64,000 bases of DNA from assembly GCF_016772415.1 (NCBI RefSeq), contig NZ_JAGSGD010000001.1, positions 3,683,501 through 3,747,500 on the forward strand, in the 5' to 3' direction. Both the position numbers and the translations under genes were made by a program. This document shows positions 43,869 to 52,204 of the stretch, piece by piece. The DNA is from Phenylobacterium glaciei (GTDB taxonomy: Bacteria; Pseudomonadota; Alphaproteobacteria; Caulobacterales; Caulobacteraceae). Numbering within the stretch: the first letter of the stretch is position 1; every line of letters begins with the position of its first letter. Under the pieces are notes generated by a model that worked only from the letters and a program-made list of their open reading frames with translations, did no database searches and was not told the DNA's origin.

Positions 43869-44027
43869 ATGTCGCTCGGCTTGATTCTGCTGATCATCCT
43901 CGTCCTCGCCCTCGTGGGCGCCCTGCCCACCTGGGGCCACTCGCGCTCCTGGGGCTACCTGCCTTCCGGCGGCCTGGGCCTGGTCCTGGTGATCGTCCTG
44001 ATCCTGGTCCTGATGGGCCGGATATAG
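43869..44027 (+). CDS. DUF3309 family small membrane protein
   Basis: 52 residues: MSLGLILLIILVLALVGALP, then TWGHSRSWGYLPSGGLGLVL and VIVLILVLMGRI. The two short hydrophobic helices flanking P-x-W-x-x-S-x-x-W-G-Y-x-P-S-G-G-L-G are diagnostic for DUF3309. GGGAGGCTAACCC before ATG 43869 gives a good Shine-Dalgarno. Small membrane peptides of this family are widespread in proteobacteria with unknown function. Followed by the inverted repeat at 44064. Confidence 0.88.
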   Translation: MSLGLILLIILVLALVGALPTWGHSRSWGYLPSGGLGLVLVIVLILVLMGRI

Positions 44028-44063
44028 CGCAAGCGCCCTTCGCGTAAGGGCCAAGACCCTTTA

Positions 44064-44094
44064 GCATCCCCCCGAATATCGTTCGGGGGGATGC
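44064..44094 (+). promoter_or_regulatory. Perfect 13-bp hairpin abutting the MHS transporter start codon
   Basis: GCATCCCCCCGAA - TATCG - TTCGGGGGGATGC; the ATG of the transporter follows immediately at 44095. The purine-rich GGGGGGA arm includes the only Shine-Dalgarno-like sequence, so pairing would block ribosome access. It may act as a translational switch or as an operator; no T tract supports a terminator role. Confidence 0.6.
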
Positions 44095-45423
44095 ATGACG
44101 GTTACGGAAAGCGGCGGCGAACTTCCGCCCGAGGCGGTGAAACCCGGCCTCACCCCGATCCAGCGCGCCAAGGCCATCCTGGGCGGGTCGGCCGGCAACT
44201 TCGTCGAATGGTACGACTGGTTCGCCTACTCCTCCTTCACCCTCTATTTCGCCAAGCACTTCTTCCCCAAGGGCGATGAGACCGCCCAGTTGCTGCAGGC
44301 CGCCGCGGTGTTCGCCGTGGGCTTCCTGGCCCGCCCCATCGGGGCCTGGTTCATGGGCCTCTACGCCGACCGCGCCGGCCGCAAGAAGGCCCTGACCGTC
44401 TCGGTCTCGATGATGTGCGCCGGCTCCTTCGCCATCGCCATCATCCCCGACTACGGCATGATCGGGTCCGCGGCTCCGGTGGCCCTGGTCCTCGCCCGTC
44501 TGGTCCAGGGCCTCTCCCTCGGCGGCGAGTACGGCGCCAGCGCCACCTACATGTCCGAGATGTCCGGCAAGCAGCGCCGCGGCTTCTGGTCCAGCTTCCT
44601 GTTCGTGACCCTGATCCTCGGCCAGCTCACGGCACTGGGGGTGCTCATCCTGTTGCAGAACGTGCTGTCCCAGGCCGACCTCGAGGAATGGGGCTGGCGG
44701 ATTCCCTTCGCCATCGGCGGGGTCCTGGCCATCGTGGTGTTCTGGATCCGCACCGGCCTGGAGGAGAGCCAGTCCTACCTGACCGCCCAGGCCGAGGGCG
44801 CCGAGCGCTCCCGGACCATGCTGCTGTTCGCCAAGTTCCCCAGGGAGACGGCGACCATCTTCGCCCTGACCTCGGCGGGCTCCTTGGCCTTCTACGCCTA
44901 CACGACCTACATGCAGAAGTTCCTGGTCAACACCTCGGGCTTCACCAAGGACTCGGCCACCGCCATCACCGCCGCGGCGCTGGGGGTCTACATGTTCGCC
45001 CAGCCGCTGTTTGGTCTGCTGTCGGACAAGGTGGGCCGCAAGACCACCCTGACCCTGGCCTTCCTGCTGGGGACCATCTTCACCTATCCGATCTTCAGCC
45101 AAATCGCGGTGACCAAGGACCCGATGATGGCCTTCGCCCTGATGTGCGCCCTGGTCCTCATCCTGTCGGGCTACACCGCCGTCAACGCGGTGCTGAAGGC
45201 CGAGCTGTTCCCGGCCCACGTCCGCGCCCTGGGGGTCGCCCTGCCCTACGCCACCGCCAACGCGGTCTTCGGCGGCACGGCGGAATACGTCGCCCTGTGG
45301 TTCAAGAAGGAGGGCATGGAGAGCGGCTTCTACGTCTATGTCGCCACGGCCATGGGCCTGGCCTTCCTGGTGGCGCTCACCCTGCGCAACACCAACAAGC
45401 ACAGCCTGATCACGGAGGACTAG
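44095..45423 (+). CDS. MFS transporter of the metabolite:H+ symporter (MHS) family
   Basis: 442 residues, 12 transmembrane helices. AILGGSAGNFVEWYDWFAYS in helix 1, FLARPIGAWFMGLYADRAGR (motif A region), RLVQGLSLGGEYGASATYMS and DKVGRKTTLTLAFLLG are the signatures of KgtP/ProP-like MHS symporters, which import dicarboxylates, alpha-ketoglutarate or compatible solutes. Resembles KgtP most, but substrate is not certain. The ATG follows a perfect hairpin (44064-44094). The stop lies on the edge of REP copy 3. Confidence 0.9.
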   Translation: MTVTESGGELPPEAVKPGLTPIQRAKAILGGSAGNFVEWYDWFAYSSFTLYFAKHFFPKGDETAQLLQAAAVFAVGFLARPIGAWFMGLYADRAGRKKALTVSVSMMCAGSFAIAIIPDYGMIGSAAPVALVLARLVQGLSLGGEYGASATYMSEMSGKQRRGFWSSFLFVTLILGQLTALGVLILLQNVLSQADLEEWGWRIPFAIGGVLAIVVFWIRTGLEESQSYLTAQAEGAERSRTMLLFAKFPRETATIFALTSAGSLAFYAYTTYMQKFLVNTSGFTKDSATAITAAALGVYMFAQPLFGLLSDKVGRKTTLTLAFLLGTIFTYPIFSQIAVTKDPMMAFALMCALVLILSGYTAVNAVLKAELFPAHVRALGVALPYATANAVFGGTAEYVALWFKKEGMESGFYVYVATAMGLAFLVALTLRNTNKHSLITED

Positions 45424-45471
45424 AGCATGTCAGGCGCAAGTGGGATCCGGTTCGCCGCCCGGACATGCTCT
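45422..45471. repeat. REP-like palindrome, AAGTGG-nnn-CCGGTT family, copy 3
   Basis: AGAGCATGTC ... GACATGCTCT outer stem around AAGTGGGATCCGGTT, overlapping the TAG stop of the MHS transporter exactly as copy 1 overlaps the stop of its upstream gene. Confidence 0.85.
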
Positions 45472-45490
45472 AAGCTGGAAAGGGTCTAGC

Positions 45491-46189
45491 TTGCGCCTGC
45501 TGCTCTCGCCCCTGGACCTGGCGGCCCTCGTCGTCTTCCTGCTGGTGTGGCTGGCCTATGAGCCGCTGCTGAAGGCCGCCGCCTGGGGCAAGGGCGCCAT
45601 CAATACCGACATGACCGTCATCCGGCTGGCCTGGATGAAGAACATGGCCGGCCGCGAGAACAAGTTCATGGACGGCCAGCTGTTCGGCCACGTGCTGAAC
45701 TCCGCCTCCTTCTTCGCCTCCTCCAACCTGATCCTGATCGCCGGCGCGGCCAGCGTGCTGTTCGGCGGCGAGAGCACCTTTCGCTCGGCCTCCAGCCTGG
45801 TGGTGATCAAGACCTCCACCCGCATCCTGTTCGAGTTCCAGATCGCGCTCGTCCTGATCGCGCTGGCCCGCGGCCTGCTGGATTTCATCTGGGCCATCCG
45901 CCAGATGAACTACTGCATCGCCGTGGTGGGCGCGGCGCCCGACACCGAAGACCAGGCCTTCAAGGACCGCTACGGCGCGGCGGCCGCGAAGCTGCTGAAC
46001 CCGGCGCTCTCGGCCTTCAACGCCGGGGTGCGGGGCTACTACTTCTCGCTCGCGGCGGCAGCCTGGCTGTTCGGGCCCATCCCCTTCCTGGTCACCACGC
46101 TTGGCGCCGTCAGCCTGCTGATCTGGCGCCAGCGCCACTCCAAGGCCGCCGGCGCGATCCGCGACATCCGCGCGCTGCTGGGCGGCTAG
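45491..46189 (+). CDS. DUF599 family membrane protein
   Basis: 232 residues, four predicted transmembrane helices. LLSPLDLAALVVFLLVWLAY at the N terminus, NSASFFASSNLILIAGAASV, FEFQIALVLIALARGLLDFI and WAIRQMNYCIAVVGAAP match DUF599. The start is TTG 45491, with GGAAAGGG upstream; the in-frame ATG-like codons further 5' fall inside REP copy 3 and are rejected. Function unknown. Stops just before a 148-base dispersed repeat. Confidence 0.85.
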   Translation: MRLLLSPLDLAALVVFLLVWLAYEPLLKAAAWGKGAINTDMTVIRLAWMKNMAGRENKFMDGQLFGHVLNSASFFASSNLILIAGAASVLFGGESTFRSASSLVVIKTSTRILFEFQIALVLIALARGLLDFIWAIRQMNYCIAVVGAAPDTEDQAFKDRYGAAAAKLLNPALSAFNAGVRGYYFSLAAAAWLFGPIPFLVTTLGAVSLLIWRQRHSKAAGAIRDIRALLGG

Positions 46190-46197
46190 CCTCCTCA

Positions 46198-46345
46198 AAT
46201 TCCTCCCCCAGGCCACAGGCCGTTTCGGGGGAGGTGGATCGCAGGCAGCGCCTGCGAGACGGAGGGGGCTAAGCCCGTTGGATTGGATACGCCCAAGCCC
46301 CCTCCACCGCTACGCGGTCCCCCTCCCCCGGAAGGGGGAGGAATT
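46198..46345. repeat. 148-bp dispersed repeat, AATTCCTCCCCC family, copy 1
   Basis: Ends AATTCCTCCCCC / GGGGGAGGAATT form terminal inverted repeats; internal GGGGGAGGTGGATCGCAGGC and GCCCCCTCCACCGC segments also pair. It fills the gap between the convergent DUF599 and YjbR genes up to the YjbR stop codon. Copies 2 and 3 are at 55582 and 57257. Confidence 0.9.
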
Positions 46346-46684
46346 CTAGAGCCCCAGCTCGGCCCTCTGCTTCCGCGTCAGCTTGGCGGCGATCAGGCCG
46401 TGGGCGGTCTTCAGCCAATCGACCACCTCATCGGGGTCCAGCGCCGCCGGGTCGTCGAAGGAAACCCACTTGGCGCGCGCCAGATAGGGCGCCGGCCTGG
46501 CCATCCCGCTCTGCGTCATCACCTCGTAGGCCAGGTCCGTGACCTTGAACATCAGGCCGCCCGCCAGACCCGCGATGGCGAAGATCCTGCCGCCCACCTT
46601 GTAGACCTCGCTGCCGCCCCACTGCACGACCTTGGTCGCGCCCGTCAGGGCCAGGCAGGCGGTGTCGATCTCTCCGGGGGTCAT
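46346..46684 (-). CDS. MmcQ/YjbR family protein
   Basis: 112 residues with the YjbR/CyaY-like fold. MTPGEIDTACLALTGATKVV, QWGGSEVYKVGGRIFAIAGL and WVSFDDPAALDPDEVVDWLK followed by the C-terminal KLTRKQRAELGL are normal for the family, which is sometimes annotated as DNA-binding though evidence is thin. ATG 46684 gives the family length; a long in-frame extension upstream runs antisense to the TPR gene and is not real. Confidence 0.87.
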   Translation of the reverse strand: MTPGEIDTACLALTGATKVVQWGGSEVYKVGGRIFAIAGLAGGLMFKVTDLAYEVMTQSGMARPAPYLARAKWVSFDDPAALDPDEVVDWLKTAHGLIAAKLTRKQRAELGL

Positions 46685-46799
46685 GAGGGTCCTTGTCGCT
46701 GCGGACCTCAACATACGGTGAGCGCGCGCCCTTTGCCCACCAGACCCGCTGACGCCGGACGCGAAGCATGACAATGTTACGCCAAACGTCAGGGAGGCG

Positions 46800-47720
46800 A
46801 TGATGGGTGACAGACTGCGCGGGACGCTGCTCCTGGGGGCGATGCTCAGCCTCACCCTCACGGGCGCGGCCTGGAGTTCCGGCGGCGGTGGAGGCGGCGG
46901 CGGCGACATGCCGTCGATGTCGGCTCCGTCATACGATCCGGCCGCCGAATATGTGAAGGCGATCCAGGCCCTCAACGACAAGGACTACAAGGCCGCCGAG
47001 CGCGCCCTGGTCCACGTGGTCGACGCCGTGCCCAAGAACGCCGAGGCCTGGCGCCTGCTGGGGACCGCCAACGCCGGCCAGAACGACCTGAAGGGCGCCA
47101 AGCGCGCCTACGACAAGGCCGTGAAGCTCGAACCCGACAACATCGAGGCCCACCGCGGCCTGGGCGTGGCGCTGGGCGGCCTGAAGGACGCCAAGGCGCA
47201 AGAGCAGCTGGACTGGCTCAAGGCCCGCGCCACCGCCTGCGGAACCTGCGGCGACGCCCCGGCCCTGGCCACGGCGGTCAAGGCCGTCGAGAGCGCCATC
47301 GCCGGATCGGCGGTCGCCGCCTCGGGCCCGCTGCTGTTCGCCGGCCCCGCCGCCGGAGACCGCGCCTATGTCGCCGCCGTCAGCCTGATCAACGAGCACC
47401 GTTATGACGAGGCCCTGACCTCGCTGGCCGCCGCCCGCGAGGCGCTCGGCCCCCACCCCGACATCCTCACCTACCAGGGCTACACCTGGCGCAAGAAGGG
47501 TCAGTTCGACCGGGCCGAGACCTACTACCGCCAGGCCCTGGTCATCGCGCCCGAGCATCGCGGCGCGACCGAATACTACGGCGAGCTGAAGGTGGAGCGC
47601 GGCGACCTGAAGGGCGCCCGGGTCATGCTGGCGAGGCTTGACCGCATCTGCGCCTATGGCTGCGCCGAGGCCGAGGAGCTGCGCCGTTGGGTCGACGCCG
47701 GCCACGAACCGTCCAGCTAG
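46800..47720 (+). CDS. Secreted tetratricopeptide-repeat protein
   Basis: 306 residues. Signal peptide MMGDRLRGTLLLGAMLSLTL ending in GAAWSS, a glycine tract (SSGGGGGGGG), then TPR units: AIQALNDKDYKAAERALVHV, AWRLLGTANAGQNDLKGAKR, and later YQGYTWRKKGQFDRAETYYR. A pair of cysteines (CGTCGD) lies in the middle and another (CAYGC) near the end. GGGAGGCG precedes ATG 46800. It overlaps the cytochrome-like gene downstream by 34 bases, suggesting a joint function in the periplasm. Confidence 0.85.
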   Translation: MMGDRLRGTLLLGAMLSLTLTGAAWSSGGGGGGGGDMPSMSAPSYDPAAEYVKAIQALNDKDYKAAERALVHVVDAVPKNAEAWRLLGTANAGQNDLKGAKRAYDKAVKLEPDNIEAHRGLGVALGGLKDAKAQEQLDWLKARATACGTCGDAPALATAVKAVESAIAGSAVAASGPLLFAGPAAGDRAYVAAVSLINEHRYDEALTSLAAAREALGPHPDILTYQGYTWRKKGQFDRAETYYRQALVIAPEHRGATEYYGELKVERGDLKGARVMLARLDRICAYGCAEAEELRRWVDAGHEPSS

Positions 47721-48649
47721 CGGTCGCTTTCGCCCTGCTCGGGATCGCGGCGGCGCCGGCCGCCGACGCGCCCCTGCGCGCCCAGCGCTGGCTGGCGCCC
47801 CAGGCCGACGTGGTGCGCGTGCTCACCACCGCCCCGACGGAATGCCTGTCGCCGCAGCCCGACCCGCACGCCCGTCTGTCGGTCGAGATCGGCCGCGCCG
47901 CCTTCCGCACGCCGACCGTGCTGGGGGGCCAGGCGGCCCGCGCCGGGGTCGCCTGCGAGACCTGCCACCGCTCGGGGCGGAGTAATCCCGACTTCCTGTT
48001 CCCCGGCGTCTCCGGGCCGCCGGGCAGCGCCGACGTCACCTCGTCCCTGTTCAGCTCCCACCGTGGCGACGGCATCGACGACCCGGTCCCCATCCCCGAC
48101 CTGAGCGGCCCCCGCGCCGGCCTCAAGGTCGCCCCCGCCGACCTGCCCCCCTTCATCCACGGCCTGGTCACCCAGGAGTTCGATGGACCCGAGCCGCCGC
48201 CCGCCGTGCTGGCGGGCCTGATCGACTATGTTCGCGCCCTGTCGCCCACCGCCTGCCCCCGCGCGGGCGCCGAACCCGTCACCGTCAAGGCCCTGATGTC
48301 CGACGCCCGCCGGGCCCTGGCCGCCGCCGACGCCCTGGCCGCCCGCGGCGACCGTCCCGCCGCCGGGGTCATGATCGCCGCCGCCCGCGCCCGGCTGGGC
48401 CTGATCGACGAGCGCTACGCCGCCCTGCGTGGTGACCGCCACCGCCTGCGCGCCGCCGACACCCGCCTCGCCGGGATCGCCCAGGCCCTGCGCGAGGACC
48501 GCCCCGACGCGCGGGAAAACCTCGCCAGATGGTCCGCCGACAGCATGAAACTGGAGGCCGCCCTCACCCGCCGCGAGGCCCGCTCCCTGTTCGATCCCAA
48601 CCATCTTGCCGCGGCGGCCGGACACCGCTTGCCCCGCCAACCTTCCTGA
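47687..48649 (+). CDS. Exported c-type cytochrome-like protein with one CxxCH site
   Basis: 320 residues. A hydrophobic signal peptide (TVQLAVAFALLGIAAAPAAD) is followed by a domain carrying one heme c site, VACETCHRSGRSNPDF (CETCH). The second half is alanine-rich and helical (SDARRALAAADALAARGDRP) without a second CxxCH. TTG 47687 is the most plausible start and lies 34 bases inside the TPR gene. It resembles di-heme peroxidase-like or methanol-dehydrogenase-type cytochrome relatives only in the heme motif. Electron-transfer partner unknown. Confidence 0.75.
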   Translation: MGRRRPRTVQLAVAFALLGIAAAPAADAPLRAQRWLAPQADVVRVLTTAPTECLSPQPDPHARLSVEIGRAAFRTPTVLGGQAARAGVACETCHRSGRSNPDFLFPGVSGPPGSADVTSSLFSSHRGDGIDDPVPIPDLSGPRAGLKVAPADLPPFIHGLVTQEFDGPEPPPAVLAGLIDYVRALSPTACPRAGAEPVTVKALMSDARRALAAADALAARGDRPAAGVMIAAARARLGLIDERYAALRGDRHRLRAADTRLAGIAQALREDRPDARENLARWSADSMKLEAALTRREARSLFDPNHLAAAAGHRLPRQPS

Positions 48650-48697
48650 GTATATTGCGCGCCTTCGCGAACGGCCTCCGGGCGGTTCGCGACGGCC

Positions 48698-48787
48698 GGT
48701 GAGGTGGCGGAGTGGTCGATCGCGCACGCTTGGAAAGCGTGTTTGGGTGAAAGCCCAACGAGGGTTCGAATCCCTCTCTCACCGCCA
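48698..48787 (+). tRNA. tRNA-Ser (anticodon GGA)
   Basis: Acceptor GGTGAGG pairs with TCTCACC (one G-T wobble), followed by discriminator G and an encoded CCA (48785-48787). D arm TGGCGGAGTGGTCGATCGCG, anticodon stem-loop CACGCTTGGAAAGCGTG with anticodon GGA, a long variable arm typical of tRNA-Ser (TTGGGTGAAAGCCCAA), and T arm GAGGGTTCGAATCCCTC are all present. Confidence 0.96.
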
Positions 48788-49174
48788 ATATCCCTGATTT
48801 TATTGGAAAAATTCCACTTTCAGCATTTCGGCCCCACCTTCGGCCCTCCCGCTGGGCTTCGGTGCGAGCTTGAATTGGCCGAAAGCAGGCTAGTCGCGGG
48901 GGCGCATTCGGGACGGCGTTTCCCGCTGAGCGTGACGACGGTTTGGCCGCGACGGGTCGCGTGCAGAGGCGCATGGCCTGTTCCGCAACGTCGCGCCGCC
49001 CGTCATCTGCCCGCCGATCTGACGATCTGTAACCTCACGCGAGAACAGCGCCGAAAGGTCGGCTGGAGACCGCCTGCGGCAAACATAAAATAACAGACGA
49101 TATGGCAGAGTCGCTGCGCTGGACTCCCGGGCTGTAGCCCACCATCTTGGCGCCCTGAACTGCCGGGCGTTGCC
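48788..49174. other. 387-bp region after tRNA-Ser without a convincing gene
   Basis: Starts AT-rich (ATATCCCTGATTTTATTGGA), then GC-rich. Open frames crossing the tRNA are artefacts. No integrase or clear direct repeat of the tRNA 3' end is visible, so there is no sign of an integrated element despite the tRNA-Ser location. Confidence 0.5.
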
Positions 49175-49765
49175 ATGCTGCGACTGACCAAAGTGTTCAT
49201 CACCGCCGCCGTGCTTGCCCTGCGCCTCTGTGGGGTGGCATGGGCCGGTCCGGCTGAGGACGCGGACGACGCGTTCGCTCGCGGCGACTATATGACAGCG
49301 CTTCAGCTCGTGAGGCCGCTTGCTGACCAGGGGAATGCCGTCGCGCAGTACCATCTCGGGCTGCTCTACGACACCGGCCAGGGCGTGCCGCAGGACTATG
49401 CCGCCGCCGCCGCCTGGTACCGCAAAGCCGCCGATCAGGGGCACTCCGACGCACAGTTCAACCTCGGGCTACTCTACGACAATGGCCAAGGCGCGCCCCA
49501 GGACCATGCCGCCGCCGCCGCCTGGTACCGCAAAGCCGCCGACCAGGGCGACGCCGAGGCGCAGACCAACCTCGGCATTGCGTACGCCACAGGCCAGGGC
49601 GTGGCTCAGGACTATGTCCTGGCCCGTATGTGGCTCAACCTCGCCGCGGCGCAGGGCGACACCAGCGCTGGCAAGGCTCGCGATGTCATCACCACCTCGA
49701 TGACCCCGGCCGAGATAGCCGAGGCGCAGCGGCTGGCGAGCGCATGGAAGCCGACACGGCCGTAG
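49175..49765 (+). CDS. Secreted Sel1-repeat protein
   Basis: 196 residues. Signal peptide MLRLTKVFITAAVLALRLCG with cleavage near AWAGP, then Sel1-like repeats of about 36 residues: AQYHLGLLYDTGQGVPQDYA, AQFNLGLLYDNGQGAPQDHA and AQTNLGIAYATGQGVAQDYV, with AAAWYRKAADQG between them. Two of the repeats are nearly identical at DNA level (49381-49440 and 49489-49548), indicating recent internal duplication. Sel1 proteins are scaffolds in signalling or envelope functions. No operon partner. Confidence 0.88.
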   Translation: MLRLTKVFITAAVLALRLCGVAWAGPAEDADDAFARGDYMTALQLVRPLADQGNAVAQYHLGLLYDTGQGVPQDYAAAAAWYRKAADQGHSDAQFNLGLLYDNGQGAPQDHAAAAAWYRKAADQGDAEAQTNLGIAYATGQGVAQDYVLARMWLNLAAAQGDTSAGKARDVITTSMTPAEIAEAQRLASAWKPTRP

Positions 49766-49975
49766 GCGCCGCTGCCCGCTAGAGCAGGCGCCCCCATAGC
49801 ATCGACGACGCAGGCCTGCGCCTGGGCGGTGAGTTCCTCGCCCGTGTGCTGAGCCCATCTACCTAAGGCGGATGCTTCGGGTACGCCGCCTAGCGCGACG
49901 GCTTGCCCCGCCTCCCACCGGCCTTGCGGGTCAACCGCGGGGGCCGGTGTGGCCAGCGAGCGCGGACTGGCCGTT

Positions 49976-50827
<852 letters not shown>

Positions 50828-50866
50828 GCCCGCAGTGAAGCGGCTGCGGGGGCCGGCGTAAAGGGT

Positions 50867-51367
50867 CTACCCCGCCGCGGCGCTCGGCGCGTCCGCCGCG
50901 GTCTTGGCGTAGCGCTGGCTGACCCGGCGCAGGCCTTCCAGGATCGCCTTGGTGCCGTTGCTGTCCTTGCCCGCCTCGGTGTGCAGCAGCAGGCGGAAGG
51001 CGCGCAGGTGGACGGCCACGGCGTTGGCGTCCCAGGTCTTGCGGGTCTTCAGATAATCGGTGAGGTCGGCCAGGCTGACCAGGGCGGTGTCGATCGGCGC
51101 GAGCCCGCAGGCGGTGGGCACCCCGATGGCGGCGCTGGCGATGGCGTAGAGCTCGTCGGCGACGGCGGCGTCATACTCGCCGTTGGCGCGGTTGGCGCAC
51201 AGCTCGGCCTGGTCCAAGGTCACCCGCAGTTCGTCCAGGCACTCGGCGCGCAGGCTCTCCAGCCCCGCCCCCGCCCGTTTGACGGCGTCGGCGACGGGCA
51301 GGCCGCCGGGGGTGCGCAGCAGCTTGGCCAGCCGCACAACGGGAACGTGAATCTTTACCGAGCTCAA
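50867..51367 (-). CDS. Uncharacterised helical protein coupled to a response regulator
   Basis: 166 residues, predicted all-alpha: KIHVPVVRLAKLLRTPGGLP, GAGLESLRAECLDELRVTLD and AVHLRAFRLLLHTEAGKDSN. No Hpt histidine motif or other catalytic signature is apparent. The start (ATGA at 51364-51367) overlaps the stop of the response regulator upstream, so the two are translationally coupled and probably act together. I do not recognise the family; a phosphatase or adaptor role for the receiver is only a guess. Confidence 0.7.
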   Translation of the reverse strand: MSSVKIHVPVVRLAKLLRTPGGLPVADAVKRAGAGLESLRAECLDELRVTLDQAELCANRANGEYDAAVADELYAIASAAIGVPTACGLAPIDTALVSLADLTDYLKTRKTWDANAVAVHLRAFRLLLHTEAGKDSNGTKAILEGLRRVSQRYAKTAADAPSAAAG

Positions 51368-51966
51368 AGCTGCACCCGCCGTGTCTTCAGCATACCGTCG
51401 ATGCTGTCCTGTTCCATGTTGGGCTCGCTGGCCTCGCCGACATCGCCGGCGAGGTCATCGCGCCGCCGTCCGACCTGGCCGGCGGGAACGCCCTCGTTCT
51501 TGAAGCGGCGATCGGGGCCCATATAGCTGTCGCATTCCACGAACCGCCGGCCCTCTCGGGCGATCCAGAGCACGCGCTCCAGGACGGCGATGGGGGTCAG
51601 CGGCTTGGTCATGACGAAATGGGCGCCGCAGTCGCGGGCCTTCTGCACGGCGCCGCCCGGGGTATGTCCCGCGGTCAGCAGCACCGGCACGTAACAGTTG
51701 GGTTCGATCCGCGAGCGGCGCAGCCAGCTCACGAAGTCATAACCCGCACCACCCGCGCCCAGGGCGTCGGCCACCACCAGGTCCAGTTCGACCTTGCCCA
51801 CCAGGCTTTGGGCTTCCTCGACGTTCTCGGCGCGGTGCAGGACCTTGGCGCCGAATCCGCTGAGAATCTGCACCAGGATGCTCATGCCCATCGTCGATTC
51901 CTCCAGTAGCAGCACGGAGGCTCGCTCGAGGTTGAACCGGGCGCGGGAATCGGGGCTGAGACCCAT
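51364..51966 (-). CDS. Response regulator with single receiver domain and C-terminal extension
   Basis: 200 residues. The receiver domain begins at ASVLLLEESTMGMSILVQIL, where the acidic pair is E-E instead of the usual D-D/E-D; the phospho-accepting Asp is in DLVVADALGAGGAGYDFV, the Thr in PVLLTAG and the Lys in FVMTKPLTP. After the domain there is a 70-residue tail (FVECDSYMGPDRRFKNEGVP, GQVGRRRDD) of a kind seen in several alphaproteobacterial stand-alone regulators, with no DNA-binding domain. Coupled to the downstream helical protein. No kinase adjacent. Confidence 0.85.
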   Translation of the reverse strand: MGLSPDSRARFNLERASVLLLEESTMGMSILVQILSGFGAKVLHRAENVEEAQSLVGKVELDLVVADALGAGGAGYDFVSWLRRSRIEPNCYVPVLLTAGHTPGGAVQKARDCGAHFVMTKPLTPIAVLERVLWIAREGRRFVECDSYMGPDRRFKNEGVPAGQVGRRRDDLAGDVGEASEPNMEQDSIDGMLKTRRVQL

Positions 51967-52204
51967 TGCTATCCTTCAAGCCGGGAAGCCCCGGTCCGTC
52001 CTTCCGCTCATGGCGCGTGACAGCTTCCAGTGTGCGCAGAGAGGGTTAAGAACACCTTCCACGGGGTGCGACAGGGCGCCACGGCAGGGGAGACGAAGAC
52101 CCAAGGCGCCGTCTTGCCGGAGCCTGCCACCCATGAGAGGTTTGCGCCAACGCTGTCTTGGCTACGCGGCGAACGCGGGTTCAAAGTCTGCGCTGGGAGA
52201 CGGC

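Noticed and set aside
48704..49093. Protein frame starting inside tRNA-Ser
   Set aside because: The first 80 bases are the tRNA gene itself and the remainder lacks coding character.
48788..49174. Integrated element at tRNA-Ser
   Set aside because: No integrase and no repeat of the tRNA 3' end were found downstream.
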